Shown here piece after piece: positions 1 to 9,028 of a stretch of DNA of 64,000 nucleotides (position 1 is the stretch's first letter; each line of letters opens with the position of its first letter). The notes beneath the pieces are model-generated. The model had not been told where the DNA came from. It did no database searches and saw nothing but the letters and a program-made list of their open reading frames with translations. This DNA comes from Oegoconia quadripuncta (Eukaryota; Arthropoda; Insecta; Lepidoptera; Autostichidae). Made by a program: the position numbers and the translations under genes. The stretch is from NCBI GenBank assembly GCA_949316235.1, contig OX438741.1, positions 13,083,124 through 13,147,123 of the forward strand. Reading direction: 5' to 3'.

Positions 1-261
1 ACACCGCTTTTATTAGGTAGGCGTCATTTTTCCTCCACGTCGACGCACAAATCTCATATTAAAATGAATTGTAGATACGATATACTCAGGTGAGTGCTCA
101 TACCAATATGTAGGTAACGAATCCAGGTAAGTCCTCAACACTGGGTCTGCGTAGTCCATTATGGCCTACTCCAGTCCCTGGACTTAACCCGCTGATTCGG
201 ATGCCACGCCATTTTACAATAAATAATGAAATATAAAAAACTATTTATAATATTAAAACCA
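1..261. other. Unassigned, AT-rich start of window
   Basis: No coding signal, tRNA-like head or inverted repeat was recognised. Short open frames here have no recognisable motif. Confidence 0.5.
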
Positions 262-377
262 GTTTTTAAAAGAGCAACTCGTCGAGTTTCTTGCATGTTC
301 TTCTGAGGGGGAAATTGCAATTGGAACAAGCAGTAGCTTAAAAAATATAAAGTACAAAGCATTTTTGACTTTGACTT
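262..377 (+). mobile_element. Retroposon E, 3' part
   Basis: Shares the stretch with GAGTTTCTTGC, TGTTCTTCT, CAAGCAGTAG and AAAGCATTTTTGA with 62075-62222, where it ends in AATAAAGC followed by a TTTGA-type tail. This copy stops in TTTGACTTTGACTTT. It is probably the 3' end of a non-LTR element or SINE; the coding part is not present. Confidence 0.6.
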
Positions 378-414
378 TACTCTGTGTGAGGACATGTTCA
401 TGGCATGGCATAGT

Positions 415-575
415 AGTGTTCCCGGTTGTCATAGATAAGATAGCCAGTCCCCTAAATATCAACAAATTTGGGGGACTGGCTATATCTATGATGAAACCGC
501 AACGGGTTTCCGGGTCAGTACATTATCTTCGGCCTCATCTTCACTTAACATCAGGTACCCGAAAACCATAATCCC
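415..575 (+). mobile_element. SINE-B tail fragment with internal hairpin
   Basis: Matches the middle and 3' part of SINE-B (full copy at 24106-24435): GGTTGTCA, AGATAGCCAGTCCCC, TTTCCGGGTCAGTAC, CTTCACTTAACATCAGG. Compared with other copies it carries about 46 extra bases that are an inverted copy of its own AGATAGCCAGTCCCC segment (arms 440-457 and 465-482, loop of 7). Confidence 0.75.
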
Positions 576-884
576 CTTTCCTGGGGCAGTCATGACTTGA
601 TGATAGGGTAATAGGTACCAAGCTTCATTTTTGGAACGATTTCGTTCAAGGTTAATCAAGATACTGGCCTAGAATGTATAATGAAGCCTTACCTTACATT
701 AAGGGTATAACCATACCATATTAAAAATTGCACCGTGGATTTTCCAGGAAGTCTGCTCCTGTTCAGACGAGTCCGTCATGTAGCTAACGATGGTTTCTGA
801 TGACATTGAATATAGCCAAGAGGCCACTGACAACTGACGGACCACGATCTCCGTATAATATCAACAATCTGGTGGAAAATATTC
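576..884. other. Unassigned stretch
   Basis: Nothing recognised apart from GCACCGTGGAT near 730, a short match to the minisatellite unit at 9545-10110. A ribozyme-like string near 765 was considered and rejected. Confidence 0.4.
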
Positions 885-885
885 C

Positions 886-965
886 CTTTTCTTCCCTCAA
901 GAGAGTAGGAATAATCCACTCTTCCTGTGGGTGTCGTAAAGACAACTAAGGGATCATGAATGTAA
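886..965 (-). repeat. Dispersed retroelement 3'-end-like repeat
   Basis: On the minus strand this reads as a diverged version of the segment AAGTCCCTTAGT.. followed by CCCACGGGAAGAG, which also occurs at 20395-20480, 35810-35890 and (minus) 42205-42290. Family not identified. Confidence 0.4.
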
Positions 966-970
966 CAATA

Positions 971-1477
971 TGAACCAGTGATAGTCAGCCGCTGCTGCTT
1001 TTTAGGGGGCTACGTGCCTATGACGCCTCACAGACACATATCCCCCCAAAAAACCTGCGAACGTGATATGTGCCCACCCCAATGCCACTTGACTATAATG
1101 TTCAACTGACCGTTCGGACGAACTCTGACGTCAAGTGGAGATAAACCTATTACTGAAGTATGCTAACACGCCATAAATATTTTATTAGTTTGTCCAGCAA
1201 GTTTAACTCGTTGTTGGATGAGGTCAAAGTTTCCGGATTGCAGATACGGACACAATATCCTATACTGGGAAGTATCGTGTACGCATAGGATGCCCACCTA
1301 ACTTTACTGGGTAGGTAAACTTTCCATATGGAACACAGCAAAGCCTCTCCACTTCTCGCGATCTGAATTAGGTCATCTGTTTACCCCATGGGTGGATGTT
1401 TCACGCTGCGGTTGCCAGTGCGTGGTCACGACTCTAGAGCTGCAATGAGTCAGCGGCCATCCGTTCTTCGAGATATA
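971..1477. other. Unassigned stretch
   Basis: No gene recognised. It holds two weak inverted repeats: TTTTTAGGGGG..CCCCCCAAAAAA around 1000-1050 and CCACTTGAC..GTCAAGTGG around 1084-1138. Confidence 0.4.
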
Positions 1478-1708
1478 AATAAATAAATATTTCGAACACT
1501 TACACCAATCATCTAGTCCCAAACTAAGCAAAGCTTGTGCTATGGATACTAGATAACGGATAAACATACATAAATATTTATATAAAAATTCATGACTCGG
1601 GAATAAATGTGCGTATTCATCACACAAACATTTACCACTCGCGGGATTCGAATCCGCAACCGTTGGTTTCGCTGACAGGGTCACTATCCACTACACCAAC
1701 TGGTCGTC
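1478..1708 (-). mobile_element. SINE-A (tRNA-derived)
   Basis: Near full-length minus-strand copy of the SINE described at 17716-17957. The tRNA-like head (box B GGATTCGAATCCGC, box A region CACTATCCACTACACCAA) lies at the right end. The body includes the GACTCGGGAATAAATG and GTCCCAAACTAAGC segments. It ends in an AATA-rich tail at the left. Confidence 0.85.
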
Positions 1709-1924
1709 AAATGTACCCATCACAAGCCACTTCATTCACTAATTTGCCGACCTATGTCATTGATTTTCGTTTTTCTACAAATTTCCTCATTCGTGATTCG
1801 GTATCGTAGTGATACGCCGAGCATCTCCATCTCCAAAGCTCGTATTCTGACCTAAATCTTTATTATGATACCCATAGTTAGAGTCCATCACTGGTAATAC
1901 GTATTGATTAAAGACTTTCGTCTT

Positions 1925-2058
1925 GAAGCCCTGAAGTATTTTGGATAAGAAAACGTTACGCAGTTTCCCGTAAGCTGTCCATCCGAGTTGAGTTCAACTC
2001 GGAGTCGAGTTCGACGACTGACCTTTTCTCGAAGTTGGACTTACCTAATCGTATCTGT
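1925..2058. repeat. Repeat L, left part (interrupted)
   Basis: Shares CAGTTTCCCG, CTGTCCATCCGA, TCTCGAAGTTGGACTTA and related words with 44285-44470. There the sequence runs on directly to CGTACTCGTCTACAACTTCGA, matched here only after 2374. The repeat is therefore split by the SINE-A and hairpin at 2059-2373. Class unknown. Confidence 0.55.
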
Positions 2059-2266
2059 GACGACCGATTGGTGTAGTTGATAGTGACCTTGTCAGCGAAA
2101 CCAACGGTTGCGGGTGCGATTCCCGTGAGGGGTCAATGTTTGTGTGATGAATACGGACATTTATTCCCGAATCATGGATGTTTATATAAATGTTTATCAG
2201 TTATCTAGCATCCATAGTAGAAGCTTTGTTTAGTTTCAGGTGATTGGTGTAAGTGTCACAGAAATA
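2059..2266 (+). mobile_element. SINE-A inserted into repeat L
   Basis: Starts with GACGACCGATTGGTGTAGT and runs through GGGGTCAATGTTTGTGTGATG to AAGTGTCACAGAAATATT. The tRNA-like box B has degenerated (GGGTGCGATTCCCG). It disrupts repeat L, whose two halves lie on each side. Confidence 0.8.
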
Positions 2267-2373
2267 TTGGTGTCGATTCGGATTTACACCTACTAAACTA
2301 AAACCAGTTTTGGAGTGGTGCCGTCGCATCATACGGTTTTAGTTTAGTTGGTGTAAATCCGAATCGACATCAA
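2267..2373. repeat. 107-bp inverted repeat (39-bp arms)
   Basis: Arms at 2267-2305 and 2335-2373 are inverted copies of each other (37 of 39 positions by eye) around a 29-nt loop. They contain GTCGATTCGGATTTACACC. It lies directly at the 3' end of a SINE-A. It could be a very short foldback MITE or a local inverted duplication. No clear target duplication. Confidence 0.75.
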
Positions 2374-2450
2374 TGTCCAAAGTAGACGTTTTTGTCAACA
2401 ACTTCGAAAATGGACTTTCCAGCTGATATTGGATTAGACACATACGATAC
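2374..2450. repeat. Repeat L, right part
   Basis: Continues repeat L after the SINE-A/hairpin block: GTAGACGTTTTTGTCAACAACTTCGA corresponds to the segment near 44430-44450. Confidence 0.45.
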
Positions 2451-3434
2451 GATAATTTTCGCTATACTCATGTCCATCTGTTGTGCTACTCGTATCACGT
2501 CTTCAATCATAGTGTCGATTCTGCAAAGACTACAATGACGTCTGAAATGATAGTCAGTGATACACTGACCGACTCTGATAACCTTGATTAAAAATAAATC
2601 AATTCGATATCCTTTATATACTCCGTTCTTATTATTCTGTTGTGCAACAAAGTTTATTTTGATTCGGTAAAAAATGGCAGTTAACAAACTTTGAGTATAC
2701 ATCAATTACATACGGCTGCCCGTGGCAGATCGATCACTGAACATGATACTTGGCATACAGTTACTTAGGGCTGCACTCCAATGAAAGATACGCTTTAAAT
2801 AGCTGATATTTTAGAGGAACACAACGAGCCATATGCTAGCGACTTGTTCAAAGGAACAAGACAATTACTGGGTCACAGACAAAACATCTGGGGGTCTACT
2901 CTCTAATGAAAACAACTTCGGACGGCTCTAACTTCGGACTTTTTCTTCTGCTAAGAATCCTTTATTTGCATAACTTCAGACGTTCCTTGCGTCCCGTACT
3001 AACTTTTGATATCCAACTATAAACAACAAATGAAAAAATAATGACGATTGGTTTATAATTGACATAGCAAACTGCAAAAGAAAAACTGCGAAGTTACGCC
3101 CTTCCGAAGCTATTTTCGTTAGAGAATAGACCCCCTGGTTCCAATTGTATATACTCGTATATTTTTAGGTTTCCGAAGTAAACAAGTAACCTTTATGTCT
3201 GTCTGTCCGAGGTAAAGCTGAGAGCCTCTTAGTACTAGAAAGCTGTAAGCTGGTATACTTCTAAAGCCAACCAGATAAAATGATAAAATAAAATCTTGAA
3301 AAATATTTCTTTTAAGGTTCCTCCCCTGCACGTAAAGTGGGGATGAATTTCTTTTATTTTAGTACGGCATGGGTTACTAAAATAAAAGAAATGACAAACA
3401 TCCCTGGACATAACAAGCTCCTTCTTAGGTATAC
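2451..3434. other. Unassigned stretch with one perfect hairpin
   Basis: The minus-strand open frame at 2370-2705 (111 codons) has no recognisable domain and overlaps repeat L. The only clear structure is a perfect 18-bp inverted repeat at 3347-3364 and 3375-3392 with a 10-nt spacer. Confidence 0.4.
3347..3392. repeat. Perfect 18-bp hairpin
   Basis: ATTTCTTTTATTTTAGTA at 3347-3364 is followed after 10 nt by its exact reverse complement at 3375-3392. Confidence 0.85.
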
Positions 3435-3534
3435 TGCCCTATTTCACATTTAATAATGAAAAATCTGACTATTTTAAGTGTACCCTGTGTACCTACAAAA
3501 TAAAGCATTTTTGATTTGATTTGATTTGATTTGA
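3435..3534 (+). mobile_element. Retroposon E 3' end with TTTGA tail
   Basis: GTACCTACAAAATAAAGC, then CATTTTTGATTTGATTTG with further repeats, gives the terminal structure of family E. It joins an RTE 3' end directly at about 3531. Confidence 0.7.
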
Positions 3535-3775
3535 AGTGGCAGTGGGTAGGGCACGTATCCCGAAGAACTGATGGCCGGTGGGACACAAAAGTTCTCGAGT
3601 GGAGACCACGCACCGCCAAGCGCAGCGTGCGACCCACTCACAAGGTGGACACACGACCTGGTAAAGGTCGCGGGAAATCGCTGGCTGCAGACCGCTTCCC
3701 ACCGCTCACTCTGGAATTCTATGGGGGAGGCCAATGTTCAGCTGTGGACGTCCTGTGGCCGATATGATGATGATG
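3531..3775 (+). pseudogene. RTE-like LINE, ORF C-terminus (frameshifted)
   Basis: Encodes the C-terminal tail typical of insect RTE-type retrotransposon polyproteins: KWQWVGHVSRRTDGRW, KVLEWRPRT. A frameshift follows, and the next frame reads TRWTHDLVKVAGNRWLQ and ANVQLWTSCG. It ends in the TGATGATGATGAG tail seen at other RTE 3' ends in the window (16818, 48375, 52527). 5'-truncated and inactive. Naming the clade RTE relies on memory of the family. Confidence 0.75.
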
Positions 3776-4190
3776 ATGAGATTCGATATATCATAGCTTT
3801 CATATCAACTTCATCCTTAAGCTAAATACCATTAAGCTTATTGTAATTTGGCACGAAAAATATTCCCCAATGTTACGTACCTACCTACACATACGTTTAC
3901 GGGTATTGCGTTAACTTGTAGATGTTATTGGTAGTTTGTTTTCCACATAGCTGTCCCTGTAGTGTAACATCGTTTGTCATGTGTGCAGCAAAACGAATTG
4001 CAGCGTACCAAGGAGACTGGTTATCATTAAACGCGTTTATGGAACGCATAGCCTACGTCCAGCAATGGACTCCTACGTTTCCCACTCAAATAGGGAAACC
4101 ATTCACGAGCATAAACAAAATAGAATATATGTATAAAAACAGCATTTAAAATACCACTGTCAAATAATTATTTTATGGATATTTTTTATA
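3776..4190. other. Unassigned stretch
   Basis: Nothing recognised before the palindromic MITE. The open frame at 3922-4149 has no recognisable motif. Confidence 0.4.
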
Positions 4191-4615
4191 GGTTTAGGAC
4201 CCGATTTCGAAAGACAATTAAGCGAAAGCTATTTGTGCGACGCCAGACAATCGAAGTGCCATATGAACGAAACGCCATTTAGCCGATGGGCCATTTAAAC
4301 GAAAAGACAAATATGTGAAAGCCATAAGATCGAGTGTACAGACCCCTATCTGTGGCGAGCGAGCAATATGGGTCGGGGCACCCCGACACTGTTGGTTGGA
4401 TTCAGAGGCCGCCTTAACCTTCGATGTTAGGTTGACATATTTGTAATATTTTCGAACTCATCGCACAACTGTACATTCGATCTTATGGCTTTCGCATATT
4501 TGTCTTTTCGATTAAAGAACCCATCGGCTAAATGGCGTTCGTTAGGGCACTTCGATTATCTGACGTCGCACAAATGGCTTTCGCTTATATATCTTTCGAA
4601 ATCAGGTCCTAAACC
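4191..4615. mobile_element. Palindromic (foldback) MITE, about 148-bp arms
   Basis: The left arm (4191-4341) and right arm (4469-4615) are inverted copies beginning GGTTTAGGACC[C/T]GATTTCG. Large blocks are identical, for example CGCCATTTAGCCGATGGG and AGCCATAAGATCGA. The arms differ by scattered substitutions and small indels. About 127 bp of unique sequence lies between them and no coding capacity is seen. Flanks are T/A-rich and no clean target duplication could be fixed. Arms this long relative to total size place it among foldback-type MITEs. The superfamily is unknown. Confidence 0.85.
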
Positions 4616-5160
4616 AATTTTTTGCTTCATCTTGCACAAGGAGGACGCTGTTATGACGTTGGCAAGATGACAAACAAACATAAAGATATATGGAAAATAG
4701 TAATAATAAGAAGTGGTCTCCCAATCGCGAGGCTTCATCATGCATATTGGAGGTAGAAGTGAAATACGAGATGTGAATCGCTACCAATAAAACTTATTGC
4801 GACCACGTTTCCACAGTACCATGCGTTACGTCTTGGGTGACGTCATCGTTGTTATACACGGCCGAATTACACATACCTGTACCTAGCACACTTGCATACC
4901 TACCAGCTCCTTGTACGTGTATACACTAACAGGGATCGTACCTGGCAAGCAAGTAGATTGCACAATATTTTATTTGAAAACCGTTTGAGGATTCACTCAT
5001 TTACTTTATGTGGTTAATGAATAAATCATTATTCATTCCAATAATAATTTACTAATGGAAGCACAGCAAATCATTGGTAAAGGAAGGAAGGTCTGGTAGT
5101 AGGATAATAAATAATAATAATAAATAAATAATAAATATCTTTGCACATTTCTTTTTAATT
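4616..5160. other. Unassigned stretch
   Basis: No gene recognised. An AATAAT/AAATAA-rich run lies at 5104-5145. Confidence 0.4.
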
Positions 5161-5400
5161 CGACGACCGATTGGTGTAGTGGATAGTCACCCTATCAGCG
5201 AAACTAACGGTTGCTGGTTCGAATCCCGCGAGGGGTAAATGTTTGTATGATGAATACGAACATTTATTCCCGAGTCTTGGATGTTTATATAAATATTTAT
5301 GTATGTTTATCCGTTATCTAGTATCCATAGTACAAGGTTTGCTTAGTTTGGGACTAGATGATTGGTGTAAGTGTCCCAAATATTTATTATTATTATTATT
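5161..5400 (+). mobile_element. SINE-A, full length
   Basis: Head CGACCGATTGGTGTAGTGG with box B GGTTCGAATCCCGCGAGG, then GTATGATGAATACG, CGAGTCTTGGATG and GGTTTGCTTAGTTTGGGAC, ending in TATTATTATTATTATAA. A tRNA gene caller may flag the head. Confidence 0.88.
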
Positions 5401-5413
5401 ATAATTTGTTATT

Positions 5414-5550
5414 TACAACGGGTTAGCATTTGACCTTAATCACACCTGATGTTAAGTGAAGATGAGGCCGAAGGTGGTACCGTACTGACCCGGAAAAACC
5501 CCATCTTATTTGGCGAACTGACTATCTTATCTCTAACAACCGGAACACAC
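5414..5550 (-). mobile_element. SINE-B, 3' half
   Basis: Minus-strand SINE-B from its 3' end (ACAACGGGTTAGCATTTGACC) to GACAACCGGAACACA. The tRNA-like head is absent. Retroposon F sequence follows directly. Confidence 0.75.
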
Positions 5551-5616
5551 ACTGAGCCGTAGCCTTTTTGTATACTGCGGCACACACATAATATTTGATG
5601 TTTCTGTACTTGTGTT
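5551..5616 (+). mobile_element. Retroposon F fragment
   Basis: ACTGAGCCGTAGCCTTTTTG, then ATACTGCGGCA and TTTCTGTACTTGTGTTT, match 34495-34565. In that copy the sequence goes on to a GTACAATAAAGTGTATTTG tail. Confidence 0.55.
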
Positions 5617-6420
5617 TCACGACCTGCTTGGTGTAGTGGTTAGCAATTCTGGCCACTCGAATTCGAATTTCTATTAATAACCAAGAGTTATTAATAGAAA
5701 TAAGAAATAAAAGTATGATGACAAAATATTATATGATATATTTACTGTACATCATGCGTTCAAAAATATGTAACAAAAATAGATAGTATTAGCTAAGTAC
5801 CCTATAACAATAATTAGAAAATAAATAAATAGCGATAAGATAAATGTATTAGATTTAAGTAGAAATTGTAAAACTTCGCCGAAATAAAGAAAAAATGTTC
5901 TTTTTTTTGTTGTACACCCCATCCTCAATAAAGGAATTACATAAAAATAGTAAAAATGTAAGCATAGCTAGTTAGCTAGAGATATATATGTATGTGCAGA
6001 ATAGGCCGGCATCCCACCGGACAAAGTATAAAAGAGAAGAATGAAAGAAAGATAAAGTATGTGGAATAAAAGTACGAGAGGAATAAATGATAGAACTGGA
6101 ATGAAAGGTTAAAATAGGCTTAGACAGGCTGTGATCACGTCACAGGGAGCTAGTAAATATAAAAAAAAAAAAAAAAAAACTCTGGCCACTATACCAAAAG
6201 GTTGCGGGTTCGAATCCCGCTAGGGGCATAATGTTTGTGTGATTAATACGGACATTTGTACTTGAGTTATGGATGTTTTTATTTAAAATTAATATTTATT
6301 CACAAAATAAATGTATTTATGTAGTATATCAACCATCTAGTATCCACAACATAAGCCTATTTGCTTACTGTGGAACTAGGTGGCGCTGTTTGTATGTCTG
6401 AAGATATATTATTTTAGTTT
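5617..6420 (+). mobile_element. SINE-C interrupted by a retro-insertion
   Basis: The head (ACCTGCTTGGTGTAGTGG, TTAGCAATTCTGGCCACT) is at 5617-5657. The rest, starting TCTGGCCACTATACCAAAAG and including box B GCGGGTTCGAATCCCGC, resumes at 6181 and runs to about 6420. Restoring continuity requires removing 5658-6180. The body includes GAGTTATGGATG, GTAGTATATCAACCATC and GTGGAACTAGGTGGCGCTG. Confidence 0.85.
5658..6180 (+). mobile_element. Poly(A)-tailed retro-insertion with 10-bp target duplication
   Basis: Flanked by TCTGGCCACT at 5648-5657 and 6181-6190, and ending in an A run of about 19 just before the second copy. These are marks of LINE-type target-primed insertion. The roughly 523-bp body has no open frame of note and matches nothing else I recognise in the window. 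Its 5' end starts with a perfect 13-bp hairpin (5668-5680 / 5688-5700, loop 7). It could be the 3' end of a truncated LINE, or a retrocopy of a noncoding RNA or of an mRNA 3' UTR. Confidence 0.8.
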
Positions 6421-6424
6421 CATA

Positions 6425-6487
6425 TTTTATGTAAAATTTGTTATGTGTGTGTACATGGATGCAAATAAATGCTTATCTATCTATCTA
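6425..6487 (+). mobile_element. Retroposon tail with ATCT repeats
   Basis: GTGTGTACATGGATGCAAAT, then AAATGCTTATCTATCTATCT, is the same tail as at 34651-34706. Only the 3' end is present. Confidence 0.55.
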
Positions 6488-6652
6488 CATTGCTGTTTGG
6501 CGGCAGATTTAGCCAAGATGGTGGTAGCTAGGACGGATATTTAAAATGCCCTACCTTTAACCAAGCCGAGTACTAAACATGTACCCCGCTGGGGATCGAA
6601 CCCGCGAGCTTCAAATCGTAAACCATATGTTGTTTACATTGAGCTACGGAGA
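6488..6652 (-). mobile_element. SINE-B, 5' half
   Basis: Minus-strand head and first body segment: TTTGGCGGCAGATTTAG, CATGTACCCCGCTGGGGATC, GTTTACATTGAGCTACGGAG. The 3' half is missing at the left. Confidence 0.8.
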
Positions 6653-6772
6653 CAGTTACTGTTACTGTTTCCGTTGGTGAATTATAATTTGAATAAATAA
6701 CTATGTAATAAAAACTTATAAAAACCTCCGACAACATTGATTGAAAAATTTAAAATGTTTATTTAACCAATA

Positions 6773-7125
6773 TCTGAAGAACTGTTCGAGCTAATACCCG
6801 CTGCTCAATTTAACCGATACACTTCTCGCCGAAAATTAAATTTCCATCCACATCACCTGGATGAGTGGAAGTCTACCACTGTACGTTTCTCAAGAAACTG
6901 CTTACCACGTACGACCACCCTGTGGAACGGACTTCCGGCAGCGGTATTCCCGAACGAGTACGACATTGGAACCTTCAAGAAACGAGCTTACACCTTCCTC
7001 AAAGGCCGGCAACGCATCTGTAACCCTTTTGGTGTTGCGGGTGTCCATGGGCGGCGGTGATTGCTTTCCATCAGGTGACCCGCATGCTCGTTTGCCGCCC
7101 TTTCATATATAAAAAAAAAAAAAAG
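6773..7125 (+). pseudogene. LINE-1 (CR1/Jockey-like), ORF C-terminus and 3' UTR
   Basis: Ninety-five in-frame codons (6773-7057, stop 7058-7060) encode the C-terminal part of a non-LTR polyprotein: [59 protein letters not shown]. The 3' UTR TTGCTTTCCATCAGGTGACC ends in an A run. The larger copy at 15682-16815 shows the same C-terminus joined to a reverse transcriptase. 5'-truncated. Confidence 0.85.
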
Positions 7126-7654
7126 AAAAACAATAGCGACTGCAAATAATATCGCTCATCAATGGAAACAGCAAACTATTGATTTATATGGAAGAGAGAA
7201 ATACTACATACACAACCTATACTACCTACTAGCCTACCTACTATAGCATCATTTTATAGCTATCGCTAGAACGTGAATAGAAAATATAACAGTGTTGCCA
7301 AGATGAAGAAGCTTAGATGCTATAAATTTCTATTGACTGCATATTGGCCTACATTCACATATATTTGTGTTAAACTAGCGTTCCGCCCGCGGAACCGCCT
7401 GCGTGGAATAAATCTAACGCTGGGTTTATTTGAAATTTCGGGATATAAAGTACCTCATAAGTAAATCAGAGATAATCCATGAAAAAAAAAAATGTTTATT
7501 TCAGTAACTTATTCTTATTATCTAGCATTAGGGGTCTCCTTTTAAGTAAAAATGTTTTCCTATATTAGGAGGCTCCGCTCATCTACAAGTACATAAATGC
7601 TTAAATTATCACATCACATACATACGATTGAGTATGCATTTCCGTATATTTTGA
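7126..7654. other. Unassigned stretch
   Basis: Nothing recognised. The open frame at 7273-7464 shows no motif. Confidence 0.4.
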
Positions 7655-7745
7655 AGGGTGAACTGTGAATGATGTTTCAGGTATGAAACTTTTAATGCTT
7701 GGAACACCCAAATGCTAATGATTGGGATATCTGTGACCACCCCAT
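7655..7745 (+). repeat. Repeat M (single diverged unit)
   Basis: GGTGAACTGTGAATGATGTTTCAG, then ACTTTTAATGCTTGGAACACC, resembles the minisatellite unit at 9545-10110 and the single copy at 42295-42425. The array may have arisen by tandem amplification of this dispersed element. Confidence 0.45.
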
Positions 7746-7810
7746 TTAATCTAATTTAATCTAACTAGATTATAACACTTTATATCAAGATCTTTAATAT
7801 AAATTCTATT

Positions 7811-7834
7811 TTTTTTTTTTTTTTTTTTTTTTTT
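7811..7834. repeat. Poly(T) run
   Basis: An uninterrupted T run of more than 20 bases just left of an A/T-only stretch and the 7887-7974 inverted repeat. It could be the tail of a minus-strand retroposon, but no body was recognised. Confidence 0.5.
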
Positions 7835-7886
7835 ATTTTAAATTTCTAAAAAATAAAAATTTAAATTCTAAAAAAAAATAATCTAA

Positions 7887-7974
7887 ATTCCTACAGCTTG
7901 TAACTTAAATGAATATACTTTGATCGAATTCGAGCAAAGTATATTCATTTAAGTTAGGTACAAGCTGTAGGAAT
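7887..7974. repeat. Inverted repeat with 12-nt spacer
   Basis: Left arm 7887-7922 and right arm 7935-7974 are inverted copies (CTACAGCTTGTA, ACTTAAATGAATATACTTTG), differing by a 4-bp gap. The spacer contains the 10-bp palindrome TCGAATTCGA. Confidence 0.85.
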
Positions 7975-8384
7975 AATAATACAATATGTTTCAAAAAAGT
8001 TACAAATAAGAAATTAGCCCCAAATGTCTGTTTGATGGAATCGTACCCAGAAGGCTGACCGCATTGCCTCGCTGTATATGTATGTATTGAGGACTGGAAT
8101 CCCAGCAAATAGCTTCCAGCTCCGGGGGATATTCCTAGTTACAATTCCGTATGTAAAGACCCGTAGGTTTGAAGAATTTGATCAAACGCTGCTGCTTATG
8201 CTTGATTGAAAATTGTAATGTCAGTATTATTTTTCTATTGATCTATGTATGTATGTGTATGTAAATATATGAAATTTATTCACGTATTATATATAATACA
8301 GCACAACCTACCTATTTCAAATGTACTGTCCTTATACGCCAAATTGTACATTCTATTCTTACCACTTTTCTGAAACTGTATTTT
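7975..8384. other. Unassigned stretch
   Basis: No gene or repeat recognised. The open frame at 7905-8108 (minus) overlaps the inverted repeat and has no motif. Confidence 0.4.
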
Positions 8385-8428
8385 CTTGTCTGTTGTGCAA
8401 TAAAATGTATTTGTATTGTATTGTATTA
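8385..8428 (+). mobile_element. Retroposon F tail
   Basis: TGTTGTGCAATAAAATGTAT, then TTGTATTGTATTGTATTATG, is the F terminus. A SINE-B fragment abuts it directly. Confidence 0.6.
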
Positions 8429-8590
8429 TGTTAATAGCATTGTTGTGTTCCGTTTGTCCAAGATAATATAGCCAGTCCCCCAAATGTGTTGGGGTTTCCT
8501 GGTCAGTACGTTTCCACCTTCGACCTCATCTTCACTTAACATCAGGTGTGATTGAGGTCAAATACGAACTCGTTGTGAAATAAAAAAAGA
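8429..8590 (+). mobile_element. SINE-B, 3' half
   Basis: Runs from GTTAATAGCATTGTTGTGTT through CCCCCAAATGTGTTGGGG to the ACATCAGGTGTGATTGAGG terminus and an A-rich tail. The tRNA-like head is missing. Confidence 0.8.
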
Positions 8591-8850
8591 GAACCAAAAA
8601 TCCCGATGGCATATTTTGCATTTCGCGGGCCTCATATGAAACTTTTATCATAAAAAATATAACCTCCCTTCCTAGCGCAGTCGGGTAAAAATATGGGGAT
8701 CAAAAAGAAATCTAACGATATCTTGTATTTCAAAATCGATTAAACTGTTTAGACTACAAGAGATGAAATAGAAATCTGCTTACTAGAGAAACATGCATTA
8801 TGGTAGTCGGGTAAAATTTTCATTATTCCTTTTTCTTAGTTTAGGCTAAG
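8590..8850. repeat. Repeat J
   Basis: Shares GCATATTTTGCATTTCGC[G/A]GGC, TTATCATAAAAAATATAACC-like text and GTCGGGTAA with 13060-13280. Dispersed, noncoding, class unknown. Confidence 0.45.
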
Positions 8851-9028
8851 GAGAGGTCATTACGACACTGCCTGTAAACCTGTCCATATAAATCCTTCGT
8901 TGCTAGATTAAACTGTGAAACGATCCATCTTATCCTGTCTAAAAAATAAAAGATTCATTATACAGGAGCTGGTGTAGAAATTTTAAATTGTTAGAAGTAG
9001 TTTCATTTTCCACCAAAAATAATCTATA

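Noticed and set aside
755..795. Hammerhead ribozyme-like string (CAGACGAGTCCGTCATG)
   Set aside because: Resembles the ATGAGTCCGT part of the motif, but the CUGANGA and GAAA core bases and the three-stem arrangement are not present.
2370..2705. 111-codon minus-strand frame
   Set aside because: It starts in unassigned sequence and ends inside repeat L and the hairpin. No domain; probably incidental.
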